From: an uncultured Bacilli bacterium
Lineage (GTDB): Bacteria > Bacillota_I > Bacilli_A > RF39 > UBA660
Reading direction: 5' to 3'
Assembly: GCA_947589435.1 (NCBI GenBank)
Contig: CANQBI010000012.1
Span: forward strand, 1-43,535
DNA: 43,535 nucleotides
Made by a program: the position numbers and the translations under genes. The notes under the pieces are model-generated. The model was not told where the DNA came from. It worked only from the letters and a program-made list of their open reading frames with translations, and made no database searches. The first letter of the stretch is position 1. Each line of letters opens with the position of its first letter. This document shows positions 14,833 to 22,693 of the stretch, piece by piece.

Positions 14833-17169
14833 ATGGCCCTTGCAAAAAAAGAAGTTGAATTATTAGATAAATATTTTAGAGTTTGTAATTATATGTCCGT
14901 AGGGATGCTTTATTTAAAAGATAATCCTTTACTTAAAAGAGATTTAAAAAGAAGTGATATTAAAAATAAATTAGTTGGACATTGGGGAAGTGCTCCCGGT
15001 CAAAATTTTATTTATACGCATTTAAATAGAATTATTAACAAATATAATTTAAATATGATATATGTATCTGGTCCTGGTCATAGTGGCGAAGCTTTAATTG
15101 CCAATGCTTATATTGAAGGAACTTATACTGAAGCATATCCCAATATTACCAAAGATGAAGAAGGATTAAAAAAACTATTTAAATCATTTTCCTTTCCAGG
15201 AGGAACTTCTAGTCATGTAGCACCAGAAGTACCCGGAAGTATTAATGAAGGAGGCGAACTTGGTTATAGTCTTGCCCATTCTTTTGGAGCTGTTTTAGAT
15301 AATCCTAATTTAATTGTGGCCTGTGTTATTGGTGATGGGGAAGCGGAAACTGGTGCCCTTGCTACTTCTTGGCATGGTAATAAATTTATTAACCCTAAAA
15401 AAGATGGGATAGTTTTACCAATCTTACATTTAAATGGTTACAAGATTGCGAGTCCTACTATAATGGCGCGGATTAGTGATGAAGAGCGTAATAGTTTTTT
15501 TGCGGGCTGTGGTTGGGATGTTATCGATGTTAATGTTATGGATTGTGAAAATTATCACGAAGTAATGGCTAGTGCTTTAGATAAAGCGGTAAGTAAAATT
15601 AATAAAATAAAAGAAGATGCGAAAAAAAATAAAGATTTTAAAAGACCAAAGTATCCAATGCTTATTTTGCATAGTAAAAAAGGTTGGACATGTCCTAAAA
15701 CAGTGGAAAAGAAAACCATTGAAGGTTCTTTTAGAGCCCATCAAATTCCGATTTCTTTTCAAAATCCGGAAAAAGATTTAAGCCTACTTACATCTTGGCT
15801 TCAAAGTTATCATCCAGAAGAATTATTTGAGGAAAATGGGAAAATAAAAAAAGAAATATTAGCAATATGCCCAAAGGGTACTAAAAGAATGAGTGCAAGT
15901 TTATACGCTAATGGAGGTCTTTTATTAAAAGAAATAAAAGTCCCAGATTATACGAATTATAAAATTGATATTATAAGAGGAAATACATATTCGGAAGATA
16001 TGCGGGTTTTAGGAAGTTACTTAAGAGATGTTATTAAACTTAATCGCCATAATTTTAAAATATTTGGTCCTGATGAAGCTTTATCTAATCGTCTTAATAA
16101 TGTTTTTGCGGTTACTGACCGGAAATGGAACGCTAAAACTTTAGCAAGTGATGAATTTTTATGTGATGAGGGTAATATTTTTGATAGTTACTTATCCGAG
16201 CATTTTTGTGAAGGCCTTTTAGAAGGTTATCTTCTTACCGGAAGACATGGTATTTTTCATAGTTATGAAGCTTTTATAAGAATTATCGATTCTATGACTA
16301 GTCAACATGCTAAATGGTTAAAAGTAACGAAAGAAATACCATGGAGAGCACCGATTGCTTCTTTAAATTATATTTTAACAAGTCATACTTGGCAACAAGA
16401 CCATAATGGTTATACGCATCAAGATCCTGGTTTTATTAATCATATTATTACGAAAAAAGCCGATATTGCAAGAGTATACTTTCCAATTGATACAAATACT
16501 TTACTTTCAACTGTTGACCATATCATAAGAAGTAAAAATTATATCAATGTGGTGGTAGCTAGTAAGCATCCATCTTTACAATGGCTTTCCATGGATGAAG
16601 CCAAAAAACATTGTAAAAAGGGAATAGGTATCTTTACTTTTGCTTCCAATAAACCAAATAAACCCGATATAGTTCTAGCAAGTTGTGGAGATACGCCCAA
16701 CTTAGAAGTAATTGCCGCCGCTAAAATCTTAAAAGAATATACCCCCAAAATTAAATTTAGAGTAGTTAATGTTATTGATTTAATGCGGCTTCAAAAAAAT
16801 ACCATTCATCCGCATGGTTTAACGGATAGCGAATTTAATCAAATATTTACCAAAGATAAACACGTTATTTTTGCTTATCATGGTTATCCAAATATTATTC
16901 ATGAACTTACTTATAATAGAGAAAATAGAAATTTCCATGTTCATGGTTATTTAGAAGAAGGAACAATTACCACAGCCTTTGATATGCGGGTGCAAAATAA
17001 AATTGATCGTTATCATTTAGTCTTAGATGTTTTAAAATATGTGGAAGAAAACGAAGATGTTAGAACTACTCGTAACTTAATGTATAAAAAGTTAAGAGAG
17101 CATGAAAAATATATTCAAGAAGAAGGTATTGACTTAGAAGAAATTAAAAATTTCCATTGGGAGGACTAA
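14833..17169 (+). CDS. xfp: Xylulose-5-phosphate/fructose-6-phosphate phosphoketolase
   Basis: A thiamine-diphosphate enzyme that cleaves xylulose 5-phosphate (often also fructose 6-phosphate) with phosphate to acetyl phosphate plus glyceraldehyde 3-phosphate or erythrose 4-phosphate. The 778-residue length is near the family norm. Family blocks are GHWGSAPGQNFIYTHLNR, VSGPGHSGEA, SFPGGTSSHVAPEVPGSINE and the ThDP-binding GDGEAETGALATSWHGNKF; the C-terminal part has GRHGIFHSYEAF and HQDPGF. GGTGAT stands before the ATG. The next gene begins one base after the stop. Its presence suggests heterofermentative or bypass sugar use with ATP gain via acetyl phosphate. Confidence 0.97.
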   Translation: MALAKKEVELLDKYFRVCNYMSVGMLYLKDNPLLKRDLKRSDIKNKLVGHWGSAPGQNFIYTHLNRIINKYNLNMIYVSGPGHSGEALIANAYIEGTYTEAYPNITKDEEGLKKLFKSFSFPGGTSSHVAPEVPGSINEGGELGYSLAHSFGAVLDNPNLIVACVIGDGEAETGALATSWHGNKFINPKKDGIVLPILHLNGYKIASPTIMARISDEERNSFFAGCGWDVIDVNVMDCENYHEVMASALDKAVSKINKIKEDAKKNKDFKRPKYPMLILHSKKGWTCPKTVEKKTIEGSFRAHQIPISFQNPEKDLSLLTSWLQSYHPEELFEENGKIKKEILAICPKGTKRMSASLYANGGLLLKEIKVPDYTNYKIDIIRGNTYSEDMRVLGSYLRDVIKLNRHNFKIFGPDEALSNRLNNVFAVTDRKWNAKTLASDEFLCDEGNIFDSYLSEHFCEGLLEGYLLTGRHGIFHSYEAFIRIIDSMTSQHAKWLKVTKEIPWRAPIASLNYILTSHTWQQDHNGYTHQDPGFINHIITKKADIARVYFPIDTNTLLSTVDHIIRSKNYINVVVASKHPSLQWLSMDEAKKHCKKGIGIFTFASNKPNKPDIVLASCGDTPNLEVIAAAKILKEYTPKIKFRVVNVIDLMRLQKNTIHPHGLTDSEFNQIFTKDKHVIFAYHGYPNIIHELTYNRENRNFHVHGYLEEGTITTAFDMRVQNKIDRYHLVLDVLKYVEENEDVRTTRNLMYKKLREHEKYIQEEGIDLEEIKNFHWED

Positions 17170-17736
17170 ATGAATATATATGATTTTGATAATACAATCT
17201 TAAAAGGAGATTCTTCTTATAAATTTATTGTTTATTCTTTAGTTCGTCATCCAATTAAAGTAATTCCTTGCTTATTTAAAGGATTAAGTTTAAAAATAAA
17301 AAAAGAAAATTTAGGAAATATAAAAAGTGCTGTTTTTAGTTTTGTAAAAAGCATCCCTAATTTAGAGGAATATGTTAATAAATTTATTTTTAAGAATTTA
17401 AAACATGTTAAAGGTTTTTATTTAAATAGACAAAAAGAAAGTGATATTGTCATCTCGGCTACTTTCGATTTTATCATTGTTCCTTTTTGTCATAAGTTAG
17501 GAATTAATAATGTTATTGCCACCAAATACGATGTTAAGAAAGGTAGTATTATTGGTCTTAACTGTAAGGGAGAAGAAAAGGTTAGAAGGTTAAAAGAAGA
17601 ATTTGGGGATATTACTATAAGTGAAGCTTACTCTGATTCTTTATCTGATGAACCAATGTTGAAACTTGCTAGTAAGTCTTATTTAGTTAAAGGGGAAAAC
17701 TTAATTTTATATCAAAAAACAGATGAAACTAAATAA
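17170..17736 (+). CDS. HAD-superfamily phosphatase (PSPase-like, subclass IB)
   Basis: A 188-residue soluble phosphohydrolase. Motif I is YDFDNTI with nucleophile and acid aspartates at residues 5 and 7; motif II is the serine of VISATFDF; motif III the lysine of KGEEKVRRL; motif IV the acidic pair in YSDSLSDEPML. An inserted helical cap lies at about 15-75. The relatives act on phosphoserine or similar small phosphates; the substrate here is not evident. The start codon directly abuts the phosphoketolase stop, with GGAGG inside that gene's end, so they are translated as an operon and the phosphatase may remove a phosphorylated by-product of sugar metabolism (inference). Confidence 0.8.
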   Translation: MNIYDFDNTILKGDSSYKFIVYSLVRHPIKVIPCLFKGLSLKIKKENLGNIKSAVFSFVKSIPNLEEYVNKFIFKNLKHVKGFYLNRQKESDIVISATFDFIIVPFCHKLGINNVIATKYDVKKGSIIGLNCKGEEKVRRLKEEFGDITISEAYSDSLSDEPMLKLASKSYLVKGENLILYQKTDETK

Positions 17737-17780
17737 ATATTCTTTATAATTTAAGCATACTTATTATTAAGAGGTGTTTG

Positions 17781-18935
17781 ATGAAAAAAGGAATAATAAT
17801 ATTTAGTTTTTTCTTTTTGCTATGTTCAAAAGTCGTGGCTGAGAACATTACAGAATATAGCGAAAGTGCCATTTTAGTGGAGGCTTCAACTGGTAAAGTT
17901 TTATTTGAAAAAGATGCTGATTTAAGAAGGGCACCGGCTAGTATGACGAAAATAATGAGTATGATATTAATAATGGATGCCATAAATGATGGTAATTTAA
18001 AACTTGATGATAAAGTTATAATTTCGGAAAATGCGAGTTCGATGGGTGGGAGTCAAGTTTACTTAAATACAGGAGATTCTTATAAAGTAGAAGAACTTCT
18101 TAAAGCCATCGCCGTATCTTCGGCGAACGATGCTGTTGTCGCTATGAGTGAAAAAGTCGGAGGAACCGAAGAAAAATTTGTTTCCATGATGAATGAAAAA
18201 TGTAAGAGTTTAGGATGTATCAATACTAATTTTGTAAATCCTCATGGCCTTGATGCCGAAGGACATTATTCATGTGCGAAAGATATGTCTTTAATGGCTA
18301 CTTATTTAATCAATAATTATCCTGAAATTTTAAAATTTACGAGTATTTATGAAGATTATTTACAAAGACCAGATGGTTCATCTACTTGGCTTGTTAATAC
18401 TAATAAATTAGTGCGATTTTATCCGGATGTTGATGGTTTAAAAACGGGATTTACCGAAACTGCCGGTTATTGTTTAACGGCAACTGCCAAGAAAAATAAT
18501 ATGCGACTTATAAGTGTCGTAATGGGGGTTGATACTCCGGATAATAGAACGAGTGATACGGTTAAACTTCTAAATTATGGTTTTAATTCTTATAAGATTA
18601 AAAATATATATGAAAAAGATAAAGTAATAACAGAAGAAAGAGTAGAAAGAGGAAAAGAAGAAACAGTTAAACTTATTTTACTTGAGGATGCGACTGAACT
18701 TTTAAATGTCAATGAAAAAGAAAAAGAATATACCATTAATGTTAAAGTAGAAAAATTAGTGGCTCCGCTTAAAAAAGGAGATAAAGTAGGAACTGCTGAA
18801 ATTATGGATAATGAAGGCAACATTTTAAAAGAAGTACCTATTACGGTTAATAAAGATATAAAGAAAGCTAATCTATTCGATTACTTTAAAAGAAACTTTA
18901 ATACCTTAATCGGAGGTAAAAAGATAATTAAATAA
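17781..18935 (+). CDS. Serine-type D-Ala-D-Ala carboxypeptidase (DacF/PBP5 type)
   Basis: A low-molecular-weight penicillin-binding protein that trims the terminal D-alanine of peptidoglycan stem peptides. The 384-residue product has a signal peptide (about 1-20) and all three active-site motifs: SMTK (catalytic serine after PAS), SSAND as the SxN motif, and KTGFTETAGYC. The C-terminal beta-rich PBP5_C domain (about 285-365) and a final amphipathic segment for membrane contact follow. GAGGTG precedes the ATG at 17781; an overlapping TTG at 17778 is less likely. In a spore former it could act in vegetative wall or in cortex maturation; the sequence does not decide. Confidence 0.93.
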   Translation: MKKGIIIFSFFFLLCSKVVAENITEYSESAILVEASTGKVLFEKDADLRRAPASMTKIMSMILIMDAINDGNLKLDDKVIISENASSMGGSQVYLNTGDSYKVEELLKAIAVSSANDAVVAMSEKVGGTEEKFVSMMNEKCKSLGCINTNFVNPHGLDAEGHYSCAKDMSLMATYLINNYPEILKFTSIYEDYLQRPDGSSTWLVNTNKLVRFYPDVDGLKTGFTETAGYCLTATAKKNNMRLISVVMGVDTPDNRTSDTVKLLNYGFNSYKIKNIYEKDKVITEERVERGKEETVKLILLEDATELLNVNEKEKEYTINVKVEKLVAPLKKGDKVGTAEIMDNEGNILKEVPITVNKDIKKANLFDYFKRNFNTLIGGKKIIK

Positions 18936-18940
18936 TTAGT

Positions 18941-18976
18941 CAAGTAAGTGTTAAATAAATAACGCTTGCTTTTTTC
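18941..18976 (+). terminator. Intrinsic terminator after the carboxypeptidase gene
   Basis: A 13-base imperfect stem (caagtaagtgtta with taacgcttgcttt) and a T-run. Confidence 0.8.
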
Positions 18977-19017
18977 TTTTAAAATACTTTTGTATAATTA
19001 AAATAAGGGAGTGCCCC

Positions 19018-20445
19018 ATGAGAGAGAAAAAAGAAAACAAAAGACGAAAAAGAAGAAAAATTAGTAAGTTAATGACTTTTATCTTAGTTATTGCTCTAAC
19101 TATTTTATTTGGTTTAGTTTTATATTTAAATGTTATTCCCACTATTTGGCTAATTGGAGGGACTATTTTAGCCATTTTTATTGTGTGGGGAATATCTAGT
19201 TTAAACTTTAATCGGATGCGGATAATAAGACTTGCGGGTTATACATTAAGTTTAGCTATAATTGGAGTATCTCTAATGGGTGAAGTCTATTTATTTAATA
19301 CCGTTGGTTTTCTATTTAATTTAAATAAAGATAATTATGATTTAAAAACCTATAATGTTTTAGTTCTAAATAACAGCACTTTTAAAAGTATTAATGATTT
19401 AGATGGGGAAGTCATCGGAGTTAATGAAGTAAGTATGGATACCTCTCTAAAGGATGATTTAGAGAAAAAAATAGTACCCGAATATAAAGATTTTGATGAT
19501 ACCTTTGCTTTAGTTAATAACTTAATGGAAGAAGAAGTATCAGGTATTATTTTAGAGGATAGTGAACTATCTTTAGTTAAAGAAAATAATGAAGAAGAAT
19601 ATAATAATTTAAAAAATATTTATCAAATAGCCATTAAAGATGATATTGAAAATATTGAAGAAGCAATAAACATTAATAAAGAACCATTTAATGTTTATAT
19701 AAGCGGTATTGATACCTTTGGCAAAATTAATCAAACTTCAAGAAGTGATGTTAATATTTTAGTAACGGTTAATCCCAAAACCGAAAAAGTATTAATTACT
19801 TGGATACCTAGAGATTATTATGTTCATATTAATAATAGTTCCGAAAAAGATAAACTTACTCATGCCGGATTATATGGTATTGATACAAGTATTTATGCGA
19901 TTGAAAAATTACTTGATACCAAGATTAATTATTATTTAAGAGTTAATTTTACTTCTGTTATAAAGGCTGTCGATGTCCTTGGAGGAGTAACAGTTTATAA
20001 TGATGAAACATTTATTTCGGAAGATAAATTCAAATATCCAAAAGGAGAGATTACTTTAGATGGGGAAAGAGCCTTATCTTTTGTAAGAGAAAGACATCAT
20101 GTAACCGGAGGTGATCTTGGAAGAGGTAAAAATCAAATTAAGGTTTTAGAAGCCTTCATTAATAAAGCGAGAAGTAAAGAGATAATTGTTAAATATAATG
20201 AACTATTAAAAACTTTAGATGGTTCATTTATGACTAATGCCACGAAAAGTGAAATGTTAGGTTTTGTTAAAAAAGAAATTCAAAGTCCAAGGAATTGGCA
20301 AATTGAAAGTAATATCTTAACGGGTGAAGATGCTTATGACTATACTTATTCTTATAAAACAAGTAAGTTATATGTAATGTTACCAGATGAAGATAAAGTA
20401 AATGAAGCTATAGATAAAATAGATAATGTCTTAAATAAAGATTAA
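19018..20445 (+). CDS. LytR-CpsA-Psr family wall polymer ligase
   Basis: LCP enzymes transfer teichoic acids or capsule polymers from undecaprenyl carriers to peptidoglycan outside the cell. The 475-residue protein starts with a very basic tail (REKKENKRRKRRKIS) and three membrane segments (about 18-38, 42-60, 70-92). An accessory extracellular region (about 100-220) is followed by the LCP catalytic domain: YISGIDTFG, SRSDVNILVTVN, ITWIPRDYYVHI, KLTHAGLYG and the arginines of FVRERHHVTGGDLGRGKNQ. GGGAG precedes the ATG. No teichoic acid genes are close by. Confidence 0.93.
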   Translation: MREKKENKRRKRRKISKLMTFILVIALTILFGLVLYLNVIPTIWLIGGTILAIFIVWGISSLNFNRMRIIRLAGYTLSLAIIGVSLMGEVYLFNTVGFLFNLNKDNYDLKTYNVLVLNNSTFKSINDLDGEVIGVNEVSMDTSLKDDLEKKIVPEYKDFDDTFALVNNLMEEEVSGIILEDSELSLVKENNEEEYNNLKNIYQIAIKDDIENIEEAININKEPFNVYISGIDTFGKINQTSRSDVNILVTVNPKTEKVLITWIPRDYYVHINNSSEKDKLTHAGLYGIDTSIYAIEKLLDTKINYYLRVNFTSVIKAVDVLGGVTVYNDETFISEDKFKYPKGEITLDGERALSFVRERHHVTGGDLGRGKNQIKVLEAFINKARSKEIIVKYNELLKTLDGSFMTNATKSEMLGFVKKEIQSPRNWQIESNILTGEDAYDYTYSYKTSKLYVMLPDEDKVNEAIDKIDNVLNKD

Positions 20446-20450
20446 ATATC

Positions 20451-20479
20451 TTGATTATTAATTAATTTTATAGTATATT
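20451..20479 (+). promoter_or_regulatory. Promoter of antitoxin array 1
   Basis: TTGATT and TATATT are 17 bases apart; the start near 20486 falls just before the first pseudoknot repeat. Confidence 0.65.
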
Positions 20480-20485
20480 GATTTT

Positions 20486-20625
20486 GTAAATGTTTCTCGC
20501 TTCTAGGTGGCTAGCGAGTAATAAATAATCCTAGTCGACAATGTTTCTCGCTTCCGGGTGGCTAGCGAGTAATAAGTAATCCCGGCGGAAAATTTAAACC
20601 TTCTATCTTTGTATAGAGATTTTTA
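20486..20625 (+). ncRNA. Type III (CptI-like) antitoxin RNA, upstream array
   Basis: Two tandem repeats of about 51 nt (20490-20540, 20541-20590) and an intrinsic terminator. Each repeat forms an H-type pseudoknot. In repeat A the stem is CTCGC (20496-20500) with GCGAG (20514-20518), and loop CTAGG (20503-20507) pairs with CCTAG (20530-20534). In repeat B the same stem is at 20547-20551/20565-20569, and loop CCGGG (20554-20558) pairs with CCCGG (20581-20585). The pseudoknot pairs change together. The loop is two bases longer than in array 2, so this RNA may be a diverged or orphan antitoxin. It has its own promoter and no toxin gene of its own. Confidence 0.75.
20601..20624 (+). terminator. 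Terminator of antitoxin array 1
   Basis: A six-base stem (ttctat with atagag) and attttt, with additional A/T pairing outside. Confidence 0.65.
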
Positions 20626-20673
20626 AATGTTTACTTAAAAATAATTTGCATATACTATAAAAGGTATACTATC

Positions 20674-20702
20674 TTGATTTTTTGCCTTATTTATTGTATA
20701 CT
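20674..20702 (+). promoter_or_regulatory. Promoter of antitoxin array 2 and the toxin
   Basis: TTGATT and TATACT are 17 bases apart. An inverted TATAC/GTATA pair lies just upstream at about 20651-20668 and could be an operator. Confidence 0.65.
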
Positions 20703-20708
20703 ATAAGT

Positions 20709-20873
20709 ACATTTTAAATAAATGTGCATTATGTACATGTTAGCCGCTCTTGGATGGTGCGGGATACAAATTATTCCAATCGCGAAATGTTAATCGCTCC
20801 CGGATGGTGCGAGTAATAAATTATTCCGGAGGAAAATGTATGGAAAACTCTATTTTTGATAGAGTTTTCTTTT
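20709..20873 (+). ncRNA. Type III (CptI-like) antitoxin RNA directly upstream of the toxin
   Basis: Two repeats of 49-50 nt (20737-20786, 20787-20835) plus the first bases of a third (aatgta). Repeat C: stem CCGC (20744-20747) with GCGG (20759-20762), loop TTGGA (20750-20754) with TCCAA (20775-20779). Repeat D: stem TCGC (20794-20797) with GCGA (20809-20812), loop CCGGA (20800-20804) with TCCGG (20825-20829). In known type III systems the toxin cuts the precursor into single pseudoknots that wrap and inhibit it. The following terminator would let only part of the transcripts reach the toxin, setting the RNA-to-toxin ratio. Confidence 0.88.
20843..20873 (+). terminator. Attenuating terminator between antitoxin RNA and toxin
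   Basis: A perfect 10-base stem (gaaaactcta with tagagttttc), a 7-base loop and a T-run. Such a terminator between array and toxin is a standard feature of type III loci. Confidence 0.9.
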
Positions 20874-20908
20874 TATATGTGTTATAGTAATTAAAAGGAG
20901 GATTTGGA

Positions 20909-21391
20909 ATGAAAGTTCAAACTGGTTATTTATATCATATAAAAGATGAATTTTTTGATAAAATAAATGATAAAGGATTAATGATAAATCACGAAAAAGG
21001 TCATGCAAGACCTACATATTTTACTATAAAAGATAAAAATATATTGTGGTTTATTCCGTTAAGTAGTAAAGTTGAAAAATATAAACCAATAATAGAACAA
21101 AAGATAAAAAAATATGGTGTTTGTAAAACTATAATGATTAGCGAAATTGCTAATCAAGAGTCAGTTATTTTATTACAAAATGCTTTTCCAACATTAGAAA
21201 AATATATTGACCACGTTCATATTGTAAATGGCAAGCCAGTAAAGGTAATTAATAGTTTAAAAAATGAAATATTGGATAATTTCAAATATTTATTAGCTTT
21301 GAAAACTGAAGGAATTAACTTGTTTTTTCCGGATATTGATAAAATAAAAGAGCAAATGTTAGAAGAATTAAAACAAGGATGTAAGAAATAA
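20909..21391 (+). CDS. Type III toxin endoribonuclease, CptN family
   Basis: A 160-residue protein with the ToxN/CptN small beta-barrel RNase pattern. The sequence resembles CptN proteins of gut Bacillota as I know them: GYLYHIKDEFFDKINDKGLM, an NHEKGHARPTYF block, ILWFIPLSSKVEKYKPII, QNAFPTLEKYIDHVH and a closing INLFFPDIDKI helix. These toxins cut mRNA and their own antitoxin precursor, and are held inactive in a protein-RNA assembly. AAAGGAGG before the ATG gives strong translation. The location behind a pseudoknot array and terminator confirms the family better than the protein alone. Likely roles are plasmid or island stabilisation and abortive infection of phages. Confidence 0.88.
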   Translation: MKVQTGYLYHIKDEFFDKINDKGLMINHEKGHARPTYFTIKDKNILWFIPLSSKVEKYKPIIEQKIKKYGVCKTIMISEIANQESVILLQNAFPTLEKYIDHVHIVNGKPVKVINSLKNEILDNFKYLLALKTEGINLFFPDIDKIKEQMLEELKQGCKK

Positions 21392-21412
21392 AAACTTACA
21401 TCCTTTATTTTT
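21375..21412 (+). terminator. Terminator of the toxin gene
   Basis: A perfect 11-base stem (aaggatgtaag with cttacatcctt) over the stop codon region, then a T-rich tail. It also covers the end of the convergent XRE gene. Confidence 0.8.
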
Positions 21413-21617
21413 TCTTTACAATTATATCGACTCCTAATAAATCGGCCATTTTTACTAAATCTTTAAAATAAAAATTTGAAATGTTTTGTTCATTTGCTTT
21501 AACCCAGTTTTTAGATTTATGCATTTTATTAGCAAGTTCTTGTTGCGTAATATCTCCGCACTGTCTAATAAATTTAAAAGTTTCACCAGGTTTATAATCA
21601 TTTGCTCTAAATTCCAT
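21405..21617 (-). CDS. Small XRE-type HTH protein
   Basis: A 70-residue protein with a single Cro/C1-like domain: FKFIRQCGDITQQELANKMHKSKNWVKANE, then a short C-terminal strand (VDIIVKKK). It is a paralogue of the gene at 21638, sharing MEF(R/K)AN, FKFIRQC, the QxELAxKM recognition helix region and I(I/V)xKK. The ribosome binding site is AAGGGGGG. The WVKxNE sequence replaces the usual SQxExG turn. It lies tail-to-tail with the toxin gene and may have entered with that locus; regulation of the toxin locus is conjecture. Confidence 0.8.
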   Translation of the reverse strand: MEFRANDYKPGETFKFIRQCGDITQQELANKMHKSKNWVKANEQNISNFYFKDLVKMADLLGVDIIVKKK

Positions 21618-21637
21618 TTAACCCCCCTTATATATTT

Positions 21638-21850
21638 TTATTTCTTCCTAATTATTACTTCTATATCATATAAATCAGTCATCTTAATTAAATCTTCAAA
21701 ATAAAATCTTGTAACATTTTCTTCGTTCTTTTTAACCCAATATATTGATTTGTTCATTTTTTTAGCAAGTTCTTTTTGAGTTACTCCCGCACATTGTCTT
21801 ATAAATTTAAATACTTCATTTGGTTGATATTTGTTTGCTTTAAATTCCAT
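21638..21850 (-). CDS. Small XRE-type HTH protein, paralogue of the neighbour
   Basis: A 70-residue single-domain Cro/C1-like protein (FKFIRQCAGVTQKELAKKMNKSIYWVKKNE), clearly duplicated from or with 21405-21617, which follows 20 bases downstream. TAGGTG precedes the ATG. The two probably form one transcript. The product would be small enough to dimerise on a short operator; the target is unknown. Confidence 0.8.
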   Translation of the reverse strand: MEFKANKYQPNEVFKFIRQCAGVTQKELAKKMNKSIYWVKKNEENVTRFYFEDLIKMTDLYDIEVIIRKK

Positions 21851-21908
21851 ACATTACACCTACATTTACATTATAAATAATTTTATTTTTTATTTTATAT
21901 AAAGAGCA

Positions 21909-21938
21909 TTGACAAGGCCCTATAATTTGAGTTAAACT
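21909..21938 (+). promoter_or_regulatory. Candidate promoter of surface cassette 3
   Basis: A perfect TTGACA with a weak -10 (TAAACT, 18-base spacing). The leader would be about 95 bases and contain the shared motif at 22004-22020. Confidence 0.4.
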
Positions 21939-22003
21939 ATTTATAGCAGAGGAGCATTAATAATACCCCTTAATAATCATACAACATATTTATAATTATG
22001 TGT

Positions 22004-22020
22004 TTCGGTATTAGCAACAT
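22004..22020 (+). repeat. Leader motif shared by surface cassettes (copy 2)
   Basis: ttcggtattagcaacat, 15 of 17 bases identical to 12615-12631, placed 17 bases before the start codon of the cassette's first gene. Confidence 0.45.
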
Positions 22021-22036
22021 ACAAAGGAGATAAAAG

Positions 22037-22675
22037 GTGATAAAGAAATTAGATAGTAAAAATTTAAAAGTAATAGTTTTGTCTTTGGGAGTAATTCTCT
22101 TAATATCTTTATTATGCTTAGTTCTTAAAGATACCCATGCCTATTATAATTATGAAATGGCACCAGTACCTATATTTACTGGAAAAGTTGGAGATTTTGT
22201 TGGAGGTAAACTTGAACCAAGTCCCTATGAGGGTGATGCTGATATAAGTACTATAGTATACGCTAATGAAGGAGAAGGCTATAGAATAATAGATACTGTA
22301 CCAGTATTTGGATTTACTTTAAATGAAAAGAAGACTAAATGTAAACCAGAATCTCTTCCATTTAGTGATATAGATATAACAGATGGAACAATAACTTATG
22401 ATGTAACTGAAACTACCCCAAATCAAATATCATGTTATATAGTTTATGATTTAACTTCTGATGTAGTTGTATATGCATATAAACAAGATTCAAGTGGAAC
22501 AAAAACATATAATGATAAAACATATACTTTAGTTGGAGATATACCAACTAATTATAAGTATGTAGGATTTACTTGTACAGATAAAGGAACAGAAATAAGT
22601 TATAATGCTTCAACAGGAATAAGTTTTACGACTGATAAACCAAATATTTGTTATGTGTATTTTGATGTTCAATAA
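22037..22675 (+). CDS. Membrane-anchored surface protein, cassette partner (intact)
   Basis: A 212-residue protein starting at GTG with AAGGAG seven bases before it. One N-terminal membrane segment (VIVLSLGVILLISLLCLVL) is followed by DTHAYYNYEMAPVPIFTGKVGDF and two beta-rich extracellular domains with paired cysteines (TKCKPE/ISCYIV and GFTCTD/NICYVYF). The repeating YVGFTCTDKG...FTTDKPNICYVYF unit also resembles the CTDxxG...YCTLYF unit near the start of the partner gene, so both may share a small repeated fold. It is the intact counterpart of the phase-switched gene at 12680, but has no homopolymer tract. Function unknown. Confidence 0.75.
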   Translation: MIKKLDSKNLKVIVLSLGVILLISLLCLVLKDTHAYYNYEMAPVPIFTGKVGDFVGGKLEPSPYEGDADISTIVYANEGEGYRIIDTVPVFGFTLNEKKTKCKPESLPFSDIDITDGTITYDVTETTPNQISCYIVYDLTSDVVVYAYKQDSSGTKTYNDKTYTLVGDIPTNYKYVGFTCTDKGTEISYNASTGISFTTDKPNICYVYFDVQ

Positions 22676-22693
22676 AGAAAGGAAGTATAGATT

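Noticed and set aside
20489-20835. CRISPR array or riboswitch tandem
   Set aside because: The repeats differ in sequence, have no unique spacers, and fold as pseudoknots in pairs before a CptN-like gene, which fits type III antitoxin RNA better.
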